From Steromphala cineraria (Eukaryota; Mollusca; Gastropoda; Trochida; Trochidae): DNA of 64,000 nucleotides. Both the position numbers and the translations under genes were made by a program. The DNA lies in assembly GCA_916613615.1 (NCBI GenBank), contig OU744731.1:55558289-55622288 (forward strand), written 5' to 3'. Numbering within the stretch: position 1 is the stretch's first letter; the number at the start of each line of letters is the position of its first letter. Under the pieces are notes generated by a model. The model saw only the letters and a program-made list of their open reading frames with translations. It searched no databases and was not told where the DNA came from. Of the stretch, positions 1-11,869 are shown in pieces.

Positions 1-26
1 TATGCATGTATACAGGTTATACTTAC

Positions 27-54
27 CGAGGGCAGTTAAGATGATAAACCTCAT
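27..54 (-). CDS. Signal-peptide first exon of a small secreted peptide gene (runs off left edge)
   Basis: A minus-strand ATG at 54-52 starts a 28-nt exon encoding about nine hydrophobic residues (MRFIILTAL) and ending in phase 1 at a GTAAGT donor (26-21). A TATATAAG box lies about 45 bases upstream. A near-identical exon with the same phase, donor and TATA spacing occurs on the plus strand at 3773, so this is a duplicated gene family. The later exons lie beyond the left edge. The phase fits the Gly/His-rich exons nearby (a G completing a GGT codon). The role is unknown. Secretion is inferred from the hydrophobic start, which is only the first part of a signal peptide. Confidence 0.55.
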
Positions 55-97
55 GTTGATGAAAGATGAAGTGATGTATGAACCTAACACTCCTTTG

Positions 98-105
98 CTT
101 ATATA
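98..105 (-). promoter_or_regulatory. TATA box of left-edge peptide gene
   Basis: TATATAAG on the minus strand, 44 bases upstream of the ATG at 54. The paralogous plus-strand gene has the identical octamer at 3722-3729 with matching spacing, which supports a real core promoter. Confidence 0.5.
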
Positions 106-442
106 CAGCTCAGGTTGGGAACAAGGAACTGACAACACAGTAGGAGTTGTAGTTAAACCTCCCTTCACAGCGTTCAACACATTATAGATATGATGTACCT
201 TTGTTGACAAAAAGGCTAAATCTTGAACGGAAAATAAAGGACTCTTACAGTGTATTGGCCTTTTTTTTTAGTTGATGAATGAAGGGTGCAACATTTTAAT
301 TTAAACGAATTTTTAGATTAATGATTTGGTAAAGAATGCACAAAAAAAACCCGAAAGGATTTAAAAAAAAAAAAGAGCAACCCATTTTCAGTAGCAGGCA
401 AAGAACTATCTTCTAGATAATAAAATGATAGGCCAACACCAT

Positions 443-1690
443 ATATTGCCCCATTGTATATATCATTTTAGAAATCTTTTTAAAAAGAATTTATGAAATC
501 ATGTAAAGATGTAATAAGAAAAAATGTAAAATCGCCCATTAAATATTATGTTTACTTTGAATTAATTACTTCCAATTGTTGTTAAATGTTGATTGTCCTT
601 TATTCAGTTTTAAAAATAAAATAAAAGTTAGTGCGGACAATCTATTAAGTTTACATTGTATGTGTTGAAAGGATGTTGTTTAACATAAAAATTATGTTAT
701 TTGGATTAGCGATTTGTTTTTCAACAGTAGGAATCAACTTGAATATTCAAATTTATCCAAGAATTCAAAATGACCTTTTGTTAATTTTTTCTCTTGCAGC
801 ATTGTCCGATACATTGATTATTAAATACGCAGCTTGATGCAGCTATAATCATTCAGTGCATGATGCACAGATTCACAGTTGTACAGGGACCTCTAACAGT
901 GTGTTAGCTTCGTGTATTACTATAGGCGCAATCAAGTTTTTCATTTACATTTACTATGAATTCAGGGACTTGAGAACAAGATGTGATGTATTGACTGTTT
1001 TTCAAAATGAAACAGACATGTATCTTTATCAGACAATTTATTGCAATCAGGCATATGTAGACTTGAGTAATTGATTGATGTTTAACCATGACGTCCATGG
1101 CCTCCGCCGTGACCTCCATGACCTCCTCCACGACCGCCTCCGTGAAAATATTATATTGCCCCAATTTATATATCAATATAAAATTTTTTTTAACAAAATA
1201 ATGAAATAAATCATGTAAAATTGTAATAAGAAAATATGTTTACGTTCACATATACAAAAAGCTTTAAAAAAATTATGTTTACTTTGAATTAGTAACTTCC
1301 TTTTGTTTGTTAATGTTGATTGTCCACTATTCAGTTATTAAGTTTACATCAATACAAAAGGTAAGCGAGGATAATCTATAAAGTTTACATTCGAATGGTT
1401 GAAAGGATTTTTAACATTAAAACTTATCTAATTTGGATTAGCGATTTACTTGTATTTCAACAGAAGGAATCAACTTGAACATTCAAAATTGGTCCAAGAA
1501 CTCAAATTGACCTTTTGCTCATTTTTTCTCTTGTAGCATTGTCCGATACATTGATTATTAAATACGCAGCTTGATGTAGTTATTATAACTCAGTGCATGA
1601 TGCACAGATGCACAGTTGTACAGGGACCTCTAACAGTGTGTTAGCTTCCTGCATTACTATAGGCGTTACTCAAGTTTTTCATTTACCTTT
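443..1690. repeat. Tandem segmental duplication, two diverged copies of about 0.5-0.55 kb
   Basis: The stretch from about 443 to 960 is repeated at about 1151 to 1690, offset by roughly 700-740 bases. Shared landmarks are a ttgccccattgtatata-type start, a TTACTTTGAATTA block, an apparent acceptor (ctcttgcag / ctcttgtag) before CATTGTCCGATACATTG, and a block starting gtgcatgatgcacag. Copies differ by point changes and small indels. The copies sit on either side of the Gly/His-rich exon at 1081-1150, so the duplication may have carried part of that gene family. Confidence 0.75.
1087..1146 (-). pseudogene. Gly/His-rich terminal exon fragment
   Basis: Read on the minus strand this block encodes about 20 residues almost wholly Gly and His with two Arg (pattern HGGGRGGGHGGHGGG), followed by HGRHG and a TAA stop. 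It resembles the Gly/His exon at 5453-5598. No convincing splice acceptor is visible directly before it and no signal exon lies upstream on this strand, so it is probably a gene fragment. Gly/His-rich secreted peptides occur in molluscan secretions and among antimicrobial peptides; which class applies here cannot be told. Confidence 0.45.
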
Positions 1691-1699
1691 ACTACGAAT

Positions 1700-3700
1700 T
1701 GACTCCTTAAGACGACCATTCATGTCTCAGCTTGATACAGTTATAATCGTTGTGCAGGGACATATGACAGTGTGTGAGTTTCCTGTATAACTGCTGGAGT
1801 TACTACACTTTTTTATTTTCTTTACTATGAATTCAGGCACTTCAGCAGTGCCTCTTTAATCTTAAATGATGCCGTTGCAGAAAAAGGTCTACAAGGACAC
1901 TACACTGACATGTTATTTTCACATAGCACCAGAAGTGACAGACAATGCAGCCTCATAGACTTGTATCTTTTCATTACATACGTGGTTTGCAAATTAGAAT
2001 ATAATCAATAAACGAAATTCTTCAAAACGTAAGTCAAAACTTTCTTCAAATATACAAGAAACTTCTCTGTTAGCATGAAGGATCCTTTGTGAAACTTATC
2101 AAAATTAATTGAATGAATCAACGAAAACATTTATTTAAATTCAGACAATTTCTTATCATGCTCTTTAAACAATAGTTACCACATTTAATGTTAATTTGTA
2201 TGCCTCTTGGAACCCTCGCTCATAATCGAGTTGTAGCATTGGTTTATCTATATTCTCACACACGTTTCTTATTCAAAATGTAATTAGTAAAGATATATTA
2301 AATCCTTTAAGTGAACTTTGAAATTGAGATCATATCACATAAATGACAATCAAACATTAAACCATGTTGCTACCGGTAGATTGATTTATTGTTTCAAAAT
2401 TAAAACGGAGTCATACCTTAAGTTTATTTATGAATCTATCATTTGAAAATCAGTTCTTGAAGTACTTTGATTTAAGCACTGCAACAGACATATTTGCCCT
2501 TGTTCCAAGACATGCATAGTTTCCACATGGATACTAAAGGAAGAACGAAAAAAGAACATCTCAAATCTCACCAGTTACGCTTAAAGAGTAAAATAATTTA
2601 ACTTACTGCAATGCAATTTATATTAATCAATAAAATGACTACTTAATTATTGAAAGGTGTTCACACCAAAAAGCATGCAGGCAGTGATTCTTGACCATTT
2701 GTCTACGACTCTGATTAAGGGTTGTTTGTAATAAGATGTTTAATCCTCTGAAAGTAATTCATTAACATAAACTAGCATTTATCAAAGACCTATTTGAGAA
2801 ATAAATTTTCCACAATATTGCTTCTATCCCTCTTAAGGTCTGAATGTTACATTAATGATTTTACATTTGTTTCTTTTCAATTTTTCATTTAATGAAAATA
2901 GATAAAAAATATTAGAGTGGCTGCTCAAATCTGTATTAAGTTATCAATAATTATAGCTAATATAGATAAAGATATGATAGAGACCTATTTTCAAGTGCCA
3001 AGATATATTTCATTTAAAGGCAAGATCCTATTAGATATTGCATGGGTTTTTTCGAAACGTTTATATTAAGTCATGTTCTGTGAGGGTTATTTCAAAATGC
3101 CCTTTGAACATGCCTTTGAATGAATATAGCTAAATACAATTTGACAACAATCACTAACTATATCATAAACGCAATTACTTTACTCTTAACAATATAAACA
3201 AAACAATTAATCTTCAAGTAAAAATATTAAATCAATTATTTGCTTTATGTTTAATCAAACGAAGAAGTAGTTTTGAAAAAAATTAATATTTTGCCTTGAA
3301 AGATTTAAGGTAAATGGTTCATGAACATTTCTTTCCATGACAATGTAAGGTGGAAACCTCATGTCAAGATATATACATTTTTTTAAAGAAGATCAAATAC
3401 ATCCCTTGTTACATCTCGGACATCTATTACAAACATTGATTATTTTGATACGATTTAAAATCATAATGATTGCAATTTTCACAGAAAAGACAATTTAAGT
3501 CAGTTTTTCAGATATAACAATAAGGTGTTTTTCTTTTCTTTTCTTTTTAATACGTCAATAATGTTAACATGTTGTTTTTTATCAAATGAGTTCATGTAGG
3601 TTTTATTGCAAAGGTTTGATTAAGACTTTAGGCAAACACATCATATTCATAGTGATAAACACCACAGAGAGAAGAGAAGTCGAACTTAATTCCAACTGTG
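1700..3700. other. AT-rich intergenic stretch
   Basis: No ORF with protein-like composition, no RNA gene and no clear terminal-repeat element was found here. It contains simple A/T runs only. Confidence 0.5.
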
Positions 3701-3721
3701 TAATCAGTTCCTTGTCTCATG

Positions 3722-3729
3722 TATATAAG
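3722..3729 (+). promoter_or_regulatory. TATA box of plus-strand peptide gene
   Basis: TATATAAG 44 bases before the ATG at 3773. The same octamer at the same distance precedes the paralogous minus-strand exon at 27-54. Confidence 0.55.
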
Positions 3730-3772
3730 TGAAGATGTTGTAGATTAAGAAATCACTTTAACTTTCTTCATC

Positions 3773-4522
3773 ATGAGGTTTATCATCCTAACTGCCCTTG
3801 GTAAGTAATTTGCAGATGTCAAAATACGCAATGTGCATATTGGACAAAGTTTGACATTTTACTACCAAGATTCATCAAACCACGATGCTAATTGACAATT
3901 ACTTGTTTCGTAATGGAAAGCATGTTTCATGCGAAATTTTTAATAATTAAAACACCAAGTAAAGTACAAGTCAATGTCTATTCACTTAGAAACAATTTAA
4001 CTATTATTGAGTCCTGAATAAGTGTGTTGCACTGTTCTATATAGTAAAGATATCTTTTAGTATATTACATTTTGAATAAAATTCTTGTTTCATTATAATA
4101 GATATCGAGTTGATACCTTAGAACCAGGCAGATCTTACTGCCATCCATCTTCCTACGCAAAGTGTAAAACACCAGTTTCCGTACGGACAGTTTTATACCT
4201 TGCTGCATACCCTTGAGTTTTTCTGTGCTTGCTCTCTAGCATACAATGAGAGAAAGCAGTAGTCCAATCAGAAAGTAACTGGAGATTGCTAACAATCTCC
4301 TATAGGGACGCTGATATCAACACAGAAACCTCAAGGGTCGGCAGCAAGGCATAAAACTGACAGTTCGGAAACTGACGTTTAAGACTTTGCATAGGAAGAT
4401 GACTGTCATCAGGCAGACTTCAAACAAAGACATTTCTGAAAGCTAAGAAACATTACTGTTCAAATATGTTAGATTCATATTTTGATTAATTGAATTTTCA
4501 AGGTCATGGCAACTTAAACTAA
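3773..4522 (+). pseudogene. Two-exon small peptide gene, probably truncated member of the Gly/His family
   Basis: Exon 1 (3773-3800) encodes the hydrophobic start MRFIILTAL and ends in phase 1 at GTAAGT (3801). The best acceptor is tttcaag before 4503. Joining there gives a Gly-His-Gly opening like that of the exon at 5598, but a TAA stop follows after a few codons (4520-4522), leaving a product of about 16 residues. This is either a decayed copy or I have the wrong second exon. The intron is about 700 bases and contains a MITE (4133-4409), a sign of relaxed constraint. The promoter, start and donor are the secure parts. Confidence 0.4.
4133..4409. mobile_element. MITE, 277 bp, hAT-like
   Basis: Long inexact terminal inverted repeats (about 80 bases each; left from about 4146, right to about 4400) share the block CATCTTCCTAYGCAAAG. 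The element is flanked by an 8-base direct repeat CAGGCAGA (4125-4132 and 4410-4417). An 8-bp duplication fits the hAT superfamily. No coding capacity. It lies inside the intron of the peptide gene at 3773-4522. Confidence 0.65.
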
Positions 4523-5445
4523 ACTCCTAAAGGCAGGCGTGTCTCTTGCAAACAACAGTAGATATTTTTTCACATGGATCGTTACAAGTGTCAACTAGTC
4601 AACTATGGTTTTCATTTAGAGTCAACAACTTCTGTATTTGGAATCTAGTTGTCCGTTTAAATTCGTTCTCTTTAGCCAGAACAATCCCGAAATAAGAAAA
4701 AATCGTACCAAGAAATTAAAGACGTAGATATCTAACAAAGGGTACAAGTGTAAGAACACCCCACTCAATGAATATTCTAACACTGAATTGTTCATCTAAA
4801 CACCGCCACTTACTCTCACAAGATCAGTAAATTATAGGGCGACATGATTACTGGATCTTATGCCTGGAGAAAGGTAAATAGCTGCAATCTTAGAGAGGTT
4901 GATTAATGTCACTGATTCACCTGTCTGAGAACTCGTACATTGATCGATGTTTGGTGTCCCTGGACTGTTTCAAGTATTTAGTTAACAGAAAATTTATTCA
5001 CTTGAAATAGTTGGTGTTCTCAATGACTTGTTGGTTAATATAAATAGAAAATGCACCAACAGTACACTTTCATTTGATTAAATTGAAACAAGTCAAGTGC
5101 CTGCTGATAACCTTCAAAAGTATTCCTTGAAAATACAAAACACAAGAAAATTCAACGGTGTCTTGCATAAACCGTTAGCACTTAACTTCATTACTTTACA
5201 TTTAAACGCAAATCAAATCTGATTCATTTATGGAATACTCCTCTCTCTTGTCACTGTTACCTAAGTATTCACGTGTAACGTTTCTTTTCTTGAACATTAT
5301 AGTAAAATATATATTTCCAAATCAGTTTCACAAACGTTTATAAAAATATGTAAGATTCATAGAAAGAATGACCAGATTGAAGTTTGATATATATCCTATC
5401 TTGCATTAGATAACATATTCATAATTCTGAGAACTCTTTGTCATA
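4423..5445. other. Intergenic stretch without recognised content
   Basis: No gene, RNA or terminal-repeat element could be supported here beyond the 3' end of the Gly/His exon that follows. Confidence 0.4.
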
Positions 5446-5452
5446 GTTTTAT

Positions 5453-5598
5453 TCAAAATTTAAAACATTGCAATTTTAGCATTAACAGAGTAAACGATTG
5501 TTGGTGTTTAACTAGGTGCCCATGACCTGCGCCATGACCTTTGCCATGGCTGCCACCTTTGTCATGACCTCCACCATGACCGTTTCCTTTCCCATGAC
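5453..5598 (-). CDS. Gly/His-rich secreted-peptide terminal exon
   Basis: A minus-strand exon opening at an aaatag acceptor (5600-5599). It enters in phase 1, so a preceding G makes a Gly codon, exactly the phase left by the signal exons at 27-54 and 3773-3800. It encodes a run of Gly, His and Lys (GHGKGNGHGGGH, then DKGGSHGKGHGAGHGH), continues for about 17 less biased residues and stops at TGA. An AATAAA signal overlaps the stop (5453-5448). The matching first exon should lie at higher coordinates but was not found, so the gene may be incomplete. The last residues may reflect a frameshift relative to the copy at 1087, which stops directly after the Gly/His run. Confidence 0.5.
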
Positions 5599-5609
5599 CT
5601 ATTTATAAA

Positions 5610-6740
5610 TATTAATGAAGAAGAATAGGGAAAATGGTAATGATAAAAGAAGAACAAATTTTTGTCGACATACTGTAAATAAAAAACTTGAGTGAATAGC
5701 AGAATGTCCTCTTTGTATTTTTTTTCTGAAGAAAACAAAATTTAATCCAGCATAATGCACTGGTGGAGTTCTTCTGGTAGAGTCGAGGCGGTTTATTTAT
5801 CTGATGCCATCATTTGGCAATATACATTTGCAAAAATGATATTTAATGACAGCCTCACTTCAAACTTCATCAAGTTATTTGAGAATTTTTCATTGGCTTT
5901 CCTAAATACACCGTGTTAAACTTGATCTAAACGAATTGAATTTCAAAATCTAATGGTCAAATGTACACACGAGTGAAATTCAGAATAGACTGTATGTAAG
6001 GTACTCAGATTAAACCAAACCTCATCCAGTATTCACACAGCATGTTGCGCTGTCTGGTCAGACTGTAGCACAACAGCACAGAAATCCAATAAGAAGGCCA
6101 TGTCTGGGTTTTACAATTGGTTTTATTCTCGGTGGTACATTACTCTTCAGGCCGGTGTTACATTCACATCTTATGGGTACACGACAGAGTCATACCTAGG
6201 ACCTCGTCCTGCTACACCCAGTGTGTCCAGGCCTGGAGTCTTCAACGAGTCTTTCCCCAATCTCCTCTTGAACTGAGGTTTCAATCATTTTTAAGCATCA
6301 TACATGGCAACAATTACATGGCAACACAATATCAGCATACAACATACGGTAATCTAACAGGCTTATAAAGTATTAGGCTACAGATTTAATACTGGACAAC
6401 GAGAGTCCGGACACAATTACTGAACATGTCTAAGGCTAACACAGAAACCAATAGTGTTTCAAGGCCCTGTTGAGGCTCTTCTTTTACAAAGAAGGATTTC
6501 GTCTAGTAATTGAGTCAACAAAGTCGTCTTGAGAAAAACTATGATAAATGAATTAAGGGCTTCTTTTTCGCCAAGAATAACCTTTCGTTTTTTGTTTCTA
6601 AACTTGTGTGGTGAGTTTGTGTTATCAAGGCTTAGCAAGTGAATAGACATAAGTAAATATCAGTACTTGCTGTATTGGTAAATCCTTATCCTGTGTCCAG
6701 TATTCATACAGCGTAGTGCTGTCTGCGAGGTAGATTAGTT
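5610..6740. other. Intergenic, no recognised gene
   Basis: Only short ORFs without family resemblance. One partial copy of a dispersed motif (gtaattgagtcaacaaa, near 6507) links this stretch to the repeats at 6768 and 7403. Confidence 0.4.
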
Positions 6741-6767
6741 CCCTTAAGGTACAGTTGAGCTCCAAAC

Positions 6768-7605
6768 AAGAAATTGGTCCGGTAATTGAGTCAACAAAAC
6801 AATCGGGATGCAATTCAGGATGTCTTCGATTATATGGACCTGTGGACAGAGTCTAGCTGAACATTGTACACACACTGTCGGCTGTAATAAACCTGAATGA
6901 GTCAGTAACTGTTTGGGCAATATTTCAGTCCAAAGTAAAGTGAACAAACCAGTGAGATAAGGCATCAGTTTTTACCTTAACTTCAGAGTAATATCTTTTA
7001 ATATATCATAGGGAGTTAAATACCTTTATACCTGAAATAGAGATGTTGTTTAGTTCATAATAATATGATTTCATTTGGAAAATGTTATGACGTCGTGAAA
7101 TCATGAAATCAGAATTTGATTATGAAAAAGATAAAGTTTAAACATAAGGTTTTTTTTCCCTTAACGCATGACCACATTAAGCATGATTTTCTTATCGATG
7201 TCTAAGAGAAACTAAAGTTCATCATAGTCAAAATGCTGTTTGGTCAACTTCACTCCAAGGCATGCTGTGTTTACAACCGTTTCGGTGTATATTTTATTGC
7301 GACCACTTTCAATTTTGATTGAAAGACAAGACAAGGCCTTTCTAGACTCAGTATAGGAGTGAAACGGATAATATTGAGGCTGGGTTTACTTAGACTGCTC
7401 AAAAACAAGAATTTGGTTTGGTAATCGAGTCAACAAAACAATCCTCAGGAGACAATTCATGATGACTTGGATTATATGGACACACAGCCTAGTTAAACAT
7501 TGTACACAAACTGGTGATGGTTCTAAAGCAAACTTAGTAAAGGAATGAGTTTATGTCTAGTGCAGTTTGGGCAATAGTACAGCCTAAAGTGAAAACCAGT
7601 GAGAT
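6768..7605. repeat. Dispersed repeat, two diverged copies (6768-6960 and 7403-7605)
   Basis: Both copies run through gtaat(t/c)gagtcaacaaaacaatc, a gattatatggac block, an acattgtacaca block and end at ccagtgagatta. They are direct copies about 635 bases apart with many substitutions. Confidence 0.6.
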
Positions 7606-8350
7606 TAAAGAGACACTGAGTATGTTGATAGGATCACATATGTCAAATTTTGAAATCGATGTTATAACATCGGGTACCACTAACTGTTACTGACTAAAAA
7701 CAAGTTAAAGGTCAATCAGTACATTAGAGCGAAAATACGGCCATTCAATGTCAGGATTTTGATCGAAAACCGGACAATGTGGCCATGTCATAAGCTGACA
7801 GGAAGATATATTCGATTTGATAGTGTTTATTATGTATTGTAACTAATAGGTAGATTAATTGGATGCATAATTTCAAATATTAAACGTATTTTAGATGTTT
7901 TCTTGATTTTTCCATAAAATGAAGCATTTTAGAGATATTATGCATAAATGGATATATTTGCAAGTCCAGTGATGAGATATGAACTTCAATCAGCATATTA
8001 GATATTTTGTAGCTTATCAAATCCAAATACAATTTTAAGAAAGATACTCTGTGTCACTTTAAGGATTCAAATATATTTACGCTTATGTTTTAAAGAAAAA
8101 TATCTGGTTTGATATCATGGGGATACTTTATAGCTATAATAAAGACTTTGTTTAATTCATGATATATGGTTTCATTTGGACAATATTAACACGTTATGGA
8201 GATAGAATGCAAGGCCGTGAGAATTTGATTATGAAAATGATAAAGGCTAAAAATAAGTATTCATTGCTTTTAACGAATGACCACGTTTAGAGTGAGTTTC
8301 TTATTGATGTGTTAAATGAACTAAAGTTCATCTTAGTTAAAAGGCGCTGT
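7045..8350. repeat. Direct duplication of about 200 bp (7045-7250 and 8145-8350)
   Basis: Shared ordered blocks: gatttcatttgga, gaatttgattatgaaaa, aatgaccac, and aactaaagttcatc. The spacing is about 1.1 kb. Together with the previous entry this suggests a larger old segmental duplication. Confidence 0.55.
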
Positions 8351-8599
8351 CAACGTTGAAGAAGGTTTGTAAAGCAAATACAAATTTGTTTATCAATGAA
8401 TATCAAGGACTTTATGCATAGTTTAAGTTAATAATATCCATGTCCAATTCAAAAATATACATAAGTGTTGCTTTAAAAAAAAAATTGGTTACTCATTTAG
8501 CAAACACAATTAACTAATGGTGTTTTTTTTATGTATTATATAAGATTATGAAAAACAACAGACGACATACCCAAGTCTTTTGACATAGAGCAGGGAGCC

Positions 8600-9050
8600 A
8601 CTTTTGCCTAGGTCAGCCTGGTAAATCTATCACTCTGAGAAGTGTTTAATCAAGACGAGGTCAGACTGTTACCTTCAGCTGGTCAAGTCAGATAAGATTC
8701 GATGATGACCACCCTGGTCCCCCTGATCGATGTCTCTGGTCAACTTCACTAGGCTAGAGTCAGACAGGCTATGTTGAATCCATTTTCTTGCTACTAAAAC
8801 GCATTAAGTTAAATAAAATCCGTAACAATAAGATGTTTTTTTGAAAAACTGTTGACTAAGCAAGAACCAAGAGGAGCAAATCCATCACACTGAGCAGTGT
8901 TTAATCAAGACGAGGTCAGTCTATAGTTATCTTCAGCTGGTCAAGTCAGATAAGATTCGATGATGACCATCCTGGTCCCCCTGATCGATGTCTCTGGTCA
9001 ACATCACTAGGCTGGAGTCAGACAGGCTATGTTTACACGGGTCCCAATCT
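8600..9050. repeat. Tandem pair of a dispersed ~160-bp repeat
   Basis: Copies at about 8618-8775 and 8880-9035 share gtgtttaatcaagacgaggt, a ctggtcaagtcagataagat block, cctgatcgatgtctctggtc and gagtcagacaggctatgtt. A third diverged copy lies at 12581-12735 and inverted copies at 40985-41310. No coding capacity. Confidence 0.75.
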
Positions 9051-9345
9051 ATGTATACTGTAATCCCATGTATAACCTGAGATCGAAATTTGAAATTACA
9101 ATGAATTTAACTGGTTACCATAATCATCTGCGTGCTTCTATTAACTATGAAAGGATATGTTTAAAAGACTGCTGAAGTTATTTCTTCTTTAAACAGATAC
9201 AATTATATACTGGACGTAATCCTTAGTACCTACCCTATCTCGTATGGATTTTAAGCATTTCCATGATATAATGAATATATACAACAGCATTTTAGAACAG
9301 ATTGTTGCGTTCTTCAAAATAAAAAAGCTTTAGATTTGACAAAAC

Positions 9346-9690
9346 GCTTTAAAGCGGCAGTAGCACGTTTTTTTATAATTTTATATTTTACAATTTTCAC
9401 CGATACTTGTACGTTAATGCTAAATGTATTATTTTGACAGTGTCAAAAATCTCATTGCACAAGCCAATCAGTCATAATCAGAGGATAAAGTATGAAGATT
9501 CATATAAAATCCATTGGCGGCCATTTTTTTGAACACCTTTAATTCATTTTGTGTAAGAAAAAGGAATCGCATGGCTAAACTTATATATCTGAATAATTAC
9601 TGCTCCATTTAGTTTAAATGCATTGTCTTGCAAATGGAACCATCGATTATCATTTTTCTGACATCACCTTATATTCCCCCTAAAAACGTT
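9346..9690. mobile_element. TTAA-type MITE, degenerate copy
   Basis: Starts with AGCGGCAGTAGCACGTTTT after TTAA and carries the same internal blocks as the intact copy at 14284-14591, in the opposite orientation (the gacactgtc and ccaatc region and the attccccct segment). Its right end is decayed: only an ACGTTTAAGGG remnant is visible. Confidence 0.6.
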
Positions 9691-9699
9691 TAAGGGTGA

Positions 9700-11080
9700 C
9701 ATATACAAAGGTATTTCAGAATAAGCAAATACTGTAGGCAATGACATTTCTTGCATGTTAATCTTATGACAGCTTGTCAGTTCGGATAAGACTCGATGAT
9801 GAACACCGTAAGTCAACCATGTTGGACAAGTACATTGTGTCAGATCTTTTACACAATTATTACAAATTTGACTTTTAACTGATGTAGTTTATATTTTGAA
9901 AATGTCCTGGTATAAAACAACTGCTCAGCTCAATGTAATAAACAATGTGTTCTTCCATTTTACATTTTCACTATCTGTTGATCATTCTTGTAGTGATTCG
10001 CTATCATTGGCTGGGGATGGTATAACGTGTCTTGCTGCCGATTTTTCTCTTTCTGTGTCGGCTGTATTGAAATCTGTTGGTATTTCAAGCTTACCTTTTC
10101 TTTCTGCGTTGTGCAGTTTTCTTTGGTAGGTATGGTAAAGCTTGAATAATATATAAGTTGTATGCTTATCACGAGGGTCATATGGTCTGATGTACCATAT
10201 TTGTAGAAATGTTGCCTGAGCCGCATCATCACTTCAGACCGATTATCCGAGGGCGAAGCATACAACGTATTTATCTTAACGTCATGTCTGAAAAACATAC
10301 ATCAATTTTAGTTTGACTGCCGTTAATGGATAAGCCATCACCGTATGAACGGCCTTGACCCTTAGTGAAAACAGAATGACGTCAGCCAACCCGACTGAAA
10401 TGTTATGAATCGTGTTACGTAAAACTACTCGCATAAACATGCTTTAACACTTTTTGCTCTTAATTCTAAAGCATGTACAAGTAATGAAATACGGAATTTG
10501 TTTCGAAATAAAATATAGAATGATGAGAAAACAAATTCATAATCAATAATCAAGAAAACAGCTGATCGAACTTATGTAAACTCTGCACATTGCGTGCGTT
10601 ATTTGGTAACGTCATCTTAAAGTTATGCGACACCTCTTCTCGGAAAGGATCCGTTACTATGGCAGCGGGGTACATGAAATTTGTACACCGTGAGAGGTGA
10701 AACTCGGGGTAATTAAGATAAACCGATTTGATGATCAGCCAATCAAAAACAAATATTTTACTGTAAGATAAGATAATAATACTTCGACTTGAATCGAGGT
10801 TAGATGTAAATCCGTTTACGGATAAAGATTGACAAGCATTTTTTTATTCTAATAATGAATTGCTTGGTAATCAATAATCAATTAAAAAAACCTAAAGATG
10901 TAAATAATGAATACGTTGAAAACATTTAAAACACAGACAAACGATAACTGATTGGTGGCAGTGTTGGCAAGTACATTTTGACATATGTTTTACAGATAAT
11001 GGTTGATATTAAAGTTATTAATAAAGTAATAGAGCTTTCAAAATGAATGTTTCTCTTCTTGCAATATCAGAGACCTATCT
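9700..11080. other. Intergenic, no recognised gene
   Basis: The longest ORF, a minus-strand one of 112 residues at 9960-10298, has no family resemblance and unremarkable composition. No repeat structure beyond A/T runs was identified. Confidence 0.4.
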
Positions 11081-11433
11081 GCTGTGAAATACCGCCTTGC
11101 CCATGCCTACACAGACAGACCAACTTTGCTGTGAAATACCGCCTTGTCCATGCCTACACAGACAGACCAACTTTGCTGTGAAATACCGCCTTGTCCATGC
11201 CTACACAGACAGACCAACTTTGCTGTGAAATACCGCCTTGCCCATGCCTACACAGACAGACCAACTTTGCTGTGAAATACCGCCTTGTCCATGCCTACAC
11301 AGACAGACCAACTTTGCTGTGAAATACCGCCTTGTCCATGCCTACACAGACAGACCAACTTTGCTGTGAAATACCGCCTTGTCCATGCCTACACAGACAG
11401 ACCAACTTTGCTGTGAAATACCGCCTTTTCCAT
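11081..11433. repeat. 47-bp minisatellite, 7.5 copies
   Basis: Unit gctgtgaaataccgccttgc followed by a ccatgcctac-acagacagac-caacttt segment. Units start at 11081, 11128, 11175, 11222, 11269, 11316, 11363 and 11410 (partial). Copies are nearly identical, differing mainly by one C/T, which indicates recent amplification. Confidence 0.95.
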
Positions 11434-11869
11434 GAATGAAACATTTGATTACTTAATTTTAGAGCTATATTGTCATGACAATAGCAGTACGTAGTTCATG
11501 TTGAGAGAATGATCTTTTAAACTACATTGATTTTCCCTAAACACCCTGATCAAACTACAATACACAAATTTAACCTGGTCAACTACTACATCTAAGGGGA
11601 ATGCGAGAACAAAATTCTTTTCATCTCGGAACGTTAGAGTAGTTGGATAACTTGTTTTGTATCTCTTTCTTTATTGAAAACATCAAAACATACAAGCTAC
11701 ACTTTACCCACGCTCTCTCTTCATTACACGTTCATGTACAGCATTGTGTTCAAACTCTAACTTACCTGATCATGGCGTGGGTGGTTTGGGACAGAGCTCG
11801 TTTAAAGATGTCAGAGTCTTGTAGAAATGTAAGCTGATATCTTACTAAAAGAGGTCGGGCACCTATTTC

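Noticed and set aside
793..835. Coding exon after the ctcttgcag acceptor in the tandem duplication
   Set aside because: A short open segment exists in a compatible phase, but no upstream plus-strand signal exon or promoter was found.
9960..10298. 112-codon minus-strand ORF
   Set aside because: No motif, no promoter or splice context, overlaps an equally plausible plus-strand ORF.
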